A stretch of 5,253 bases of DNA from Methanobacteriaceae archaeon (lineage in GTDB: Archaea > Methanobacteriota > Methanobacteria > Methanobacteriales > Methanobacteriaceae): positions 1 through 5,253 of the forward strand of contig JAUYBK010000219.1 in assembly GCA_030693105.1 (NCBI GenBank), in the 5' to 3' direction. Of the stretch, positions 4,628-5,253 are shown in pieces (positions within the stretch are counted from its first letter, which is position 1; the number at the start of each line of letters is the position of its first letter). The notes beneath the pieces are model-generated. The model did no database searches, had not been told where the DNA came from, and saw only the letters and a program-made list of their open reading frames with translations. Both the position numbers and the translations under genes were made by a program.

Positions 4628-4636
4628 GTGAACCAT

Positions 4637-5108
4637 ATGCAAAAAAATAACCCCATTTTTGTGGTATGATGGTAAAGCAGAGGAGGCCACAAATTTTTAC
4701 ACCTCCATTTTTAAAAATTCGAAGACTTTGAGTATTATGCGCTATGGAAAAGGAGGGCCCGGTCCAGAAGGAACGGTAGTGTCGGCTAAATTCCAGCTGG
4801 ATGGACAAGAATTCATTGCATTAAACGGAGGTTCACAATTCACCTTCTCACCAGCCATATCATTCTTTGTCAACTGCGAGACCCAGGAAGAAGTAGATGA
4901 ATTATGGGAGAAACTCTCTGATGGAGGAGAAAAACAAGGTCCAGGGTGGCTTAAAGACAAATATGGTGTGTCCTGGCAAATTGTCCCTGTTTTTTTGGAA
5001 GAGCTGTTAAATGACCCTGATCCTGAAAAATCGCAGAGAGTTATGAGTGCCATGCTTCAAATGAATAAACTGGACATAAAAAAATTAAAAGAGGCTTATG
5101 AGGGATAA
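4637..5108 (+). CDS. PhnB-type VOC protein (3-demethylubiquinone methyltransferase-like fold), frameshifted at codon 3
   Basis: Cytosolic VOC-superfamily protein of the PhnB-like branch, which databases often call 3-demethylubiquinone-9 3-methyltransferase although that activity is not shown for the fold. From 4659 the frame reads WYDGKAEEATNFYTSIFKNS, then ISFFVNCETQEEVDELWEKL and the diagnostic YGVSWQIVP, ending with a helical tail (PEKSQRVMSAMLQMNK). The usual start lies upstream in another frame: ATG 4637, then an A7 run (4641-4647). With six A's it would read MQKITPFLWYDGKAEE, the expected N-terminus, for 156 residues in all; with seven, translation stops at 4667. TTG 4659 could give 149 residues, but it has no clear ribosome-binding site and would lose the first strand. 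So the gene is either broken, read by slippage on the A-run, or affected by a sequencing error. It is the last of the four-gene run; metal or substrate is unknown. Confidence 0.8.
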
Positions 5109-5253
5109 ATCAAACTAAGTTGCTATCAGGTTAGGGTAGTATGATAAGAGGAATCTTACGAAGATAGGAATTTTAGTCTTATCCATATTAATTCATCGCT
5201 CTTATCCTGAAACGTGCGCTAATCTAAAGCAACTCCATCATCCATAAGTTGAT
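5109..5253. other. Region after the PhnB-like gene, no gene seen
   Basis: These 145 bases have no open frame of useful length on either strand and no clear U-tract terminator. They hold GATAAGAG at 5143-5150, which can pair with CTCTTATC at 5199-5206 or, over 7 bases, with TCTTATC at 5177-5183. The latter two sites are copies of TCTTATCC. AGTTGCT (5118-5124) also pairs with AGCAACT (5228-5234). The alternatives may form a 3'-end structure. Confidence 0.4.

Noticed and set aside
5154..5253. Possible gene end on the minus strand (RTFQDKSDELIWIRLK)
   Set aside because: Interrupted by an in-frame TAG after MDDGVALD and ending within 20 codons; too little for a call, though it could be a remnant reaching in from outside the window.

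Overview
The window looks like chromosomal DNA of a methanogenic archaeon, most likely Methanobacterium-like. I infer this from a NikR of archaeal type, a small free-standing flavodoxin, purine-rich Shine-Dalgarno sites of the GGAGG/GGTG type, very A+T-rich intergenic DNA with TTTATAA-like boxes, and U-tract terminators. The genus is inferred from overall character, not from a marker gene.

Layout. At 1-296 lies the 3' end of an ATP-dependent Lon protease gene (LonA type, with the catalytic lysine in view), followed by a terminator. On the minus strand are nikR (585-992) and a flavodoxin-like gene (1120-1584), with a terminator-like element between them, so they are probably separate transcripts. 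After 304 bp of A+T-rich DNA holding a palindrome and short repeats comes a plus-strand gene for a small exported tyrosine-rich protein of unknown function (1889-2299). Next, on the minus strand, is an unrecognised gene (2377-2923) that can be read as one 182-residue protein only if two single-base deletions are repaired. Its upstream region can fold into a three-way-junction RNA that would hide its ribosome-binding site.

From 3130 to 5108, on the plus strand, lies a run of four small genes: a VOC/glyoxalase-fold protein, an SRPBCC/AHSA1-like protein, a DUF1697 protein and a PhnB-type VOC protein. I know these families mainly from bacteria, so the run may be imported. The first two are intact and closely spaced. 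The DUF1697 gene carries an in-frame stop and a frameshift. The PhnB-like gene carries a frameshift in an A7 run next to its start codon.

The main points for a second look are the leader structure at 2923-2978, the concentration of four indels plus one stop in three genes between 2377 and 4670 (real decay, transcript slippage or sequencing error), and the hairpin with U-tract just before the VOC gene. I saw no mobile element, CRISPR array, tRNA or rRNA.
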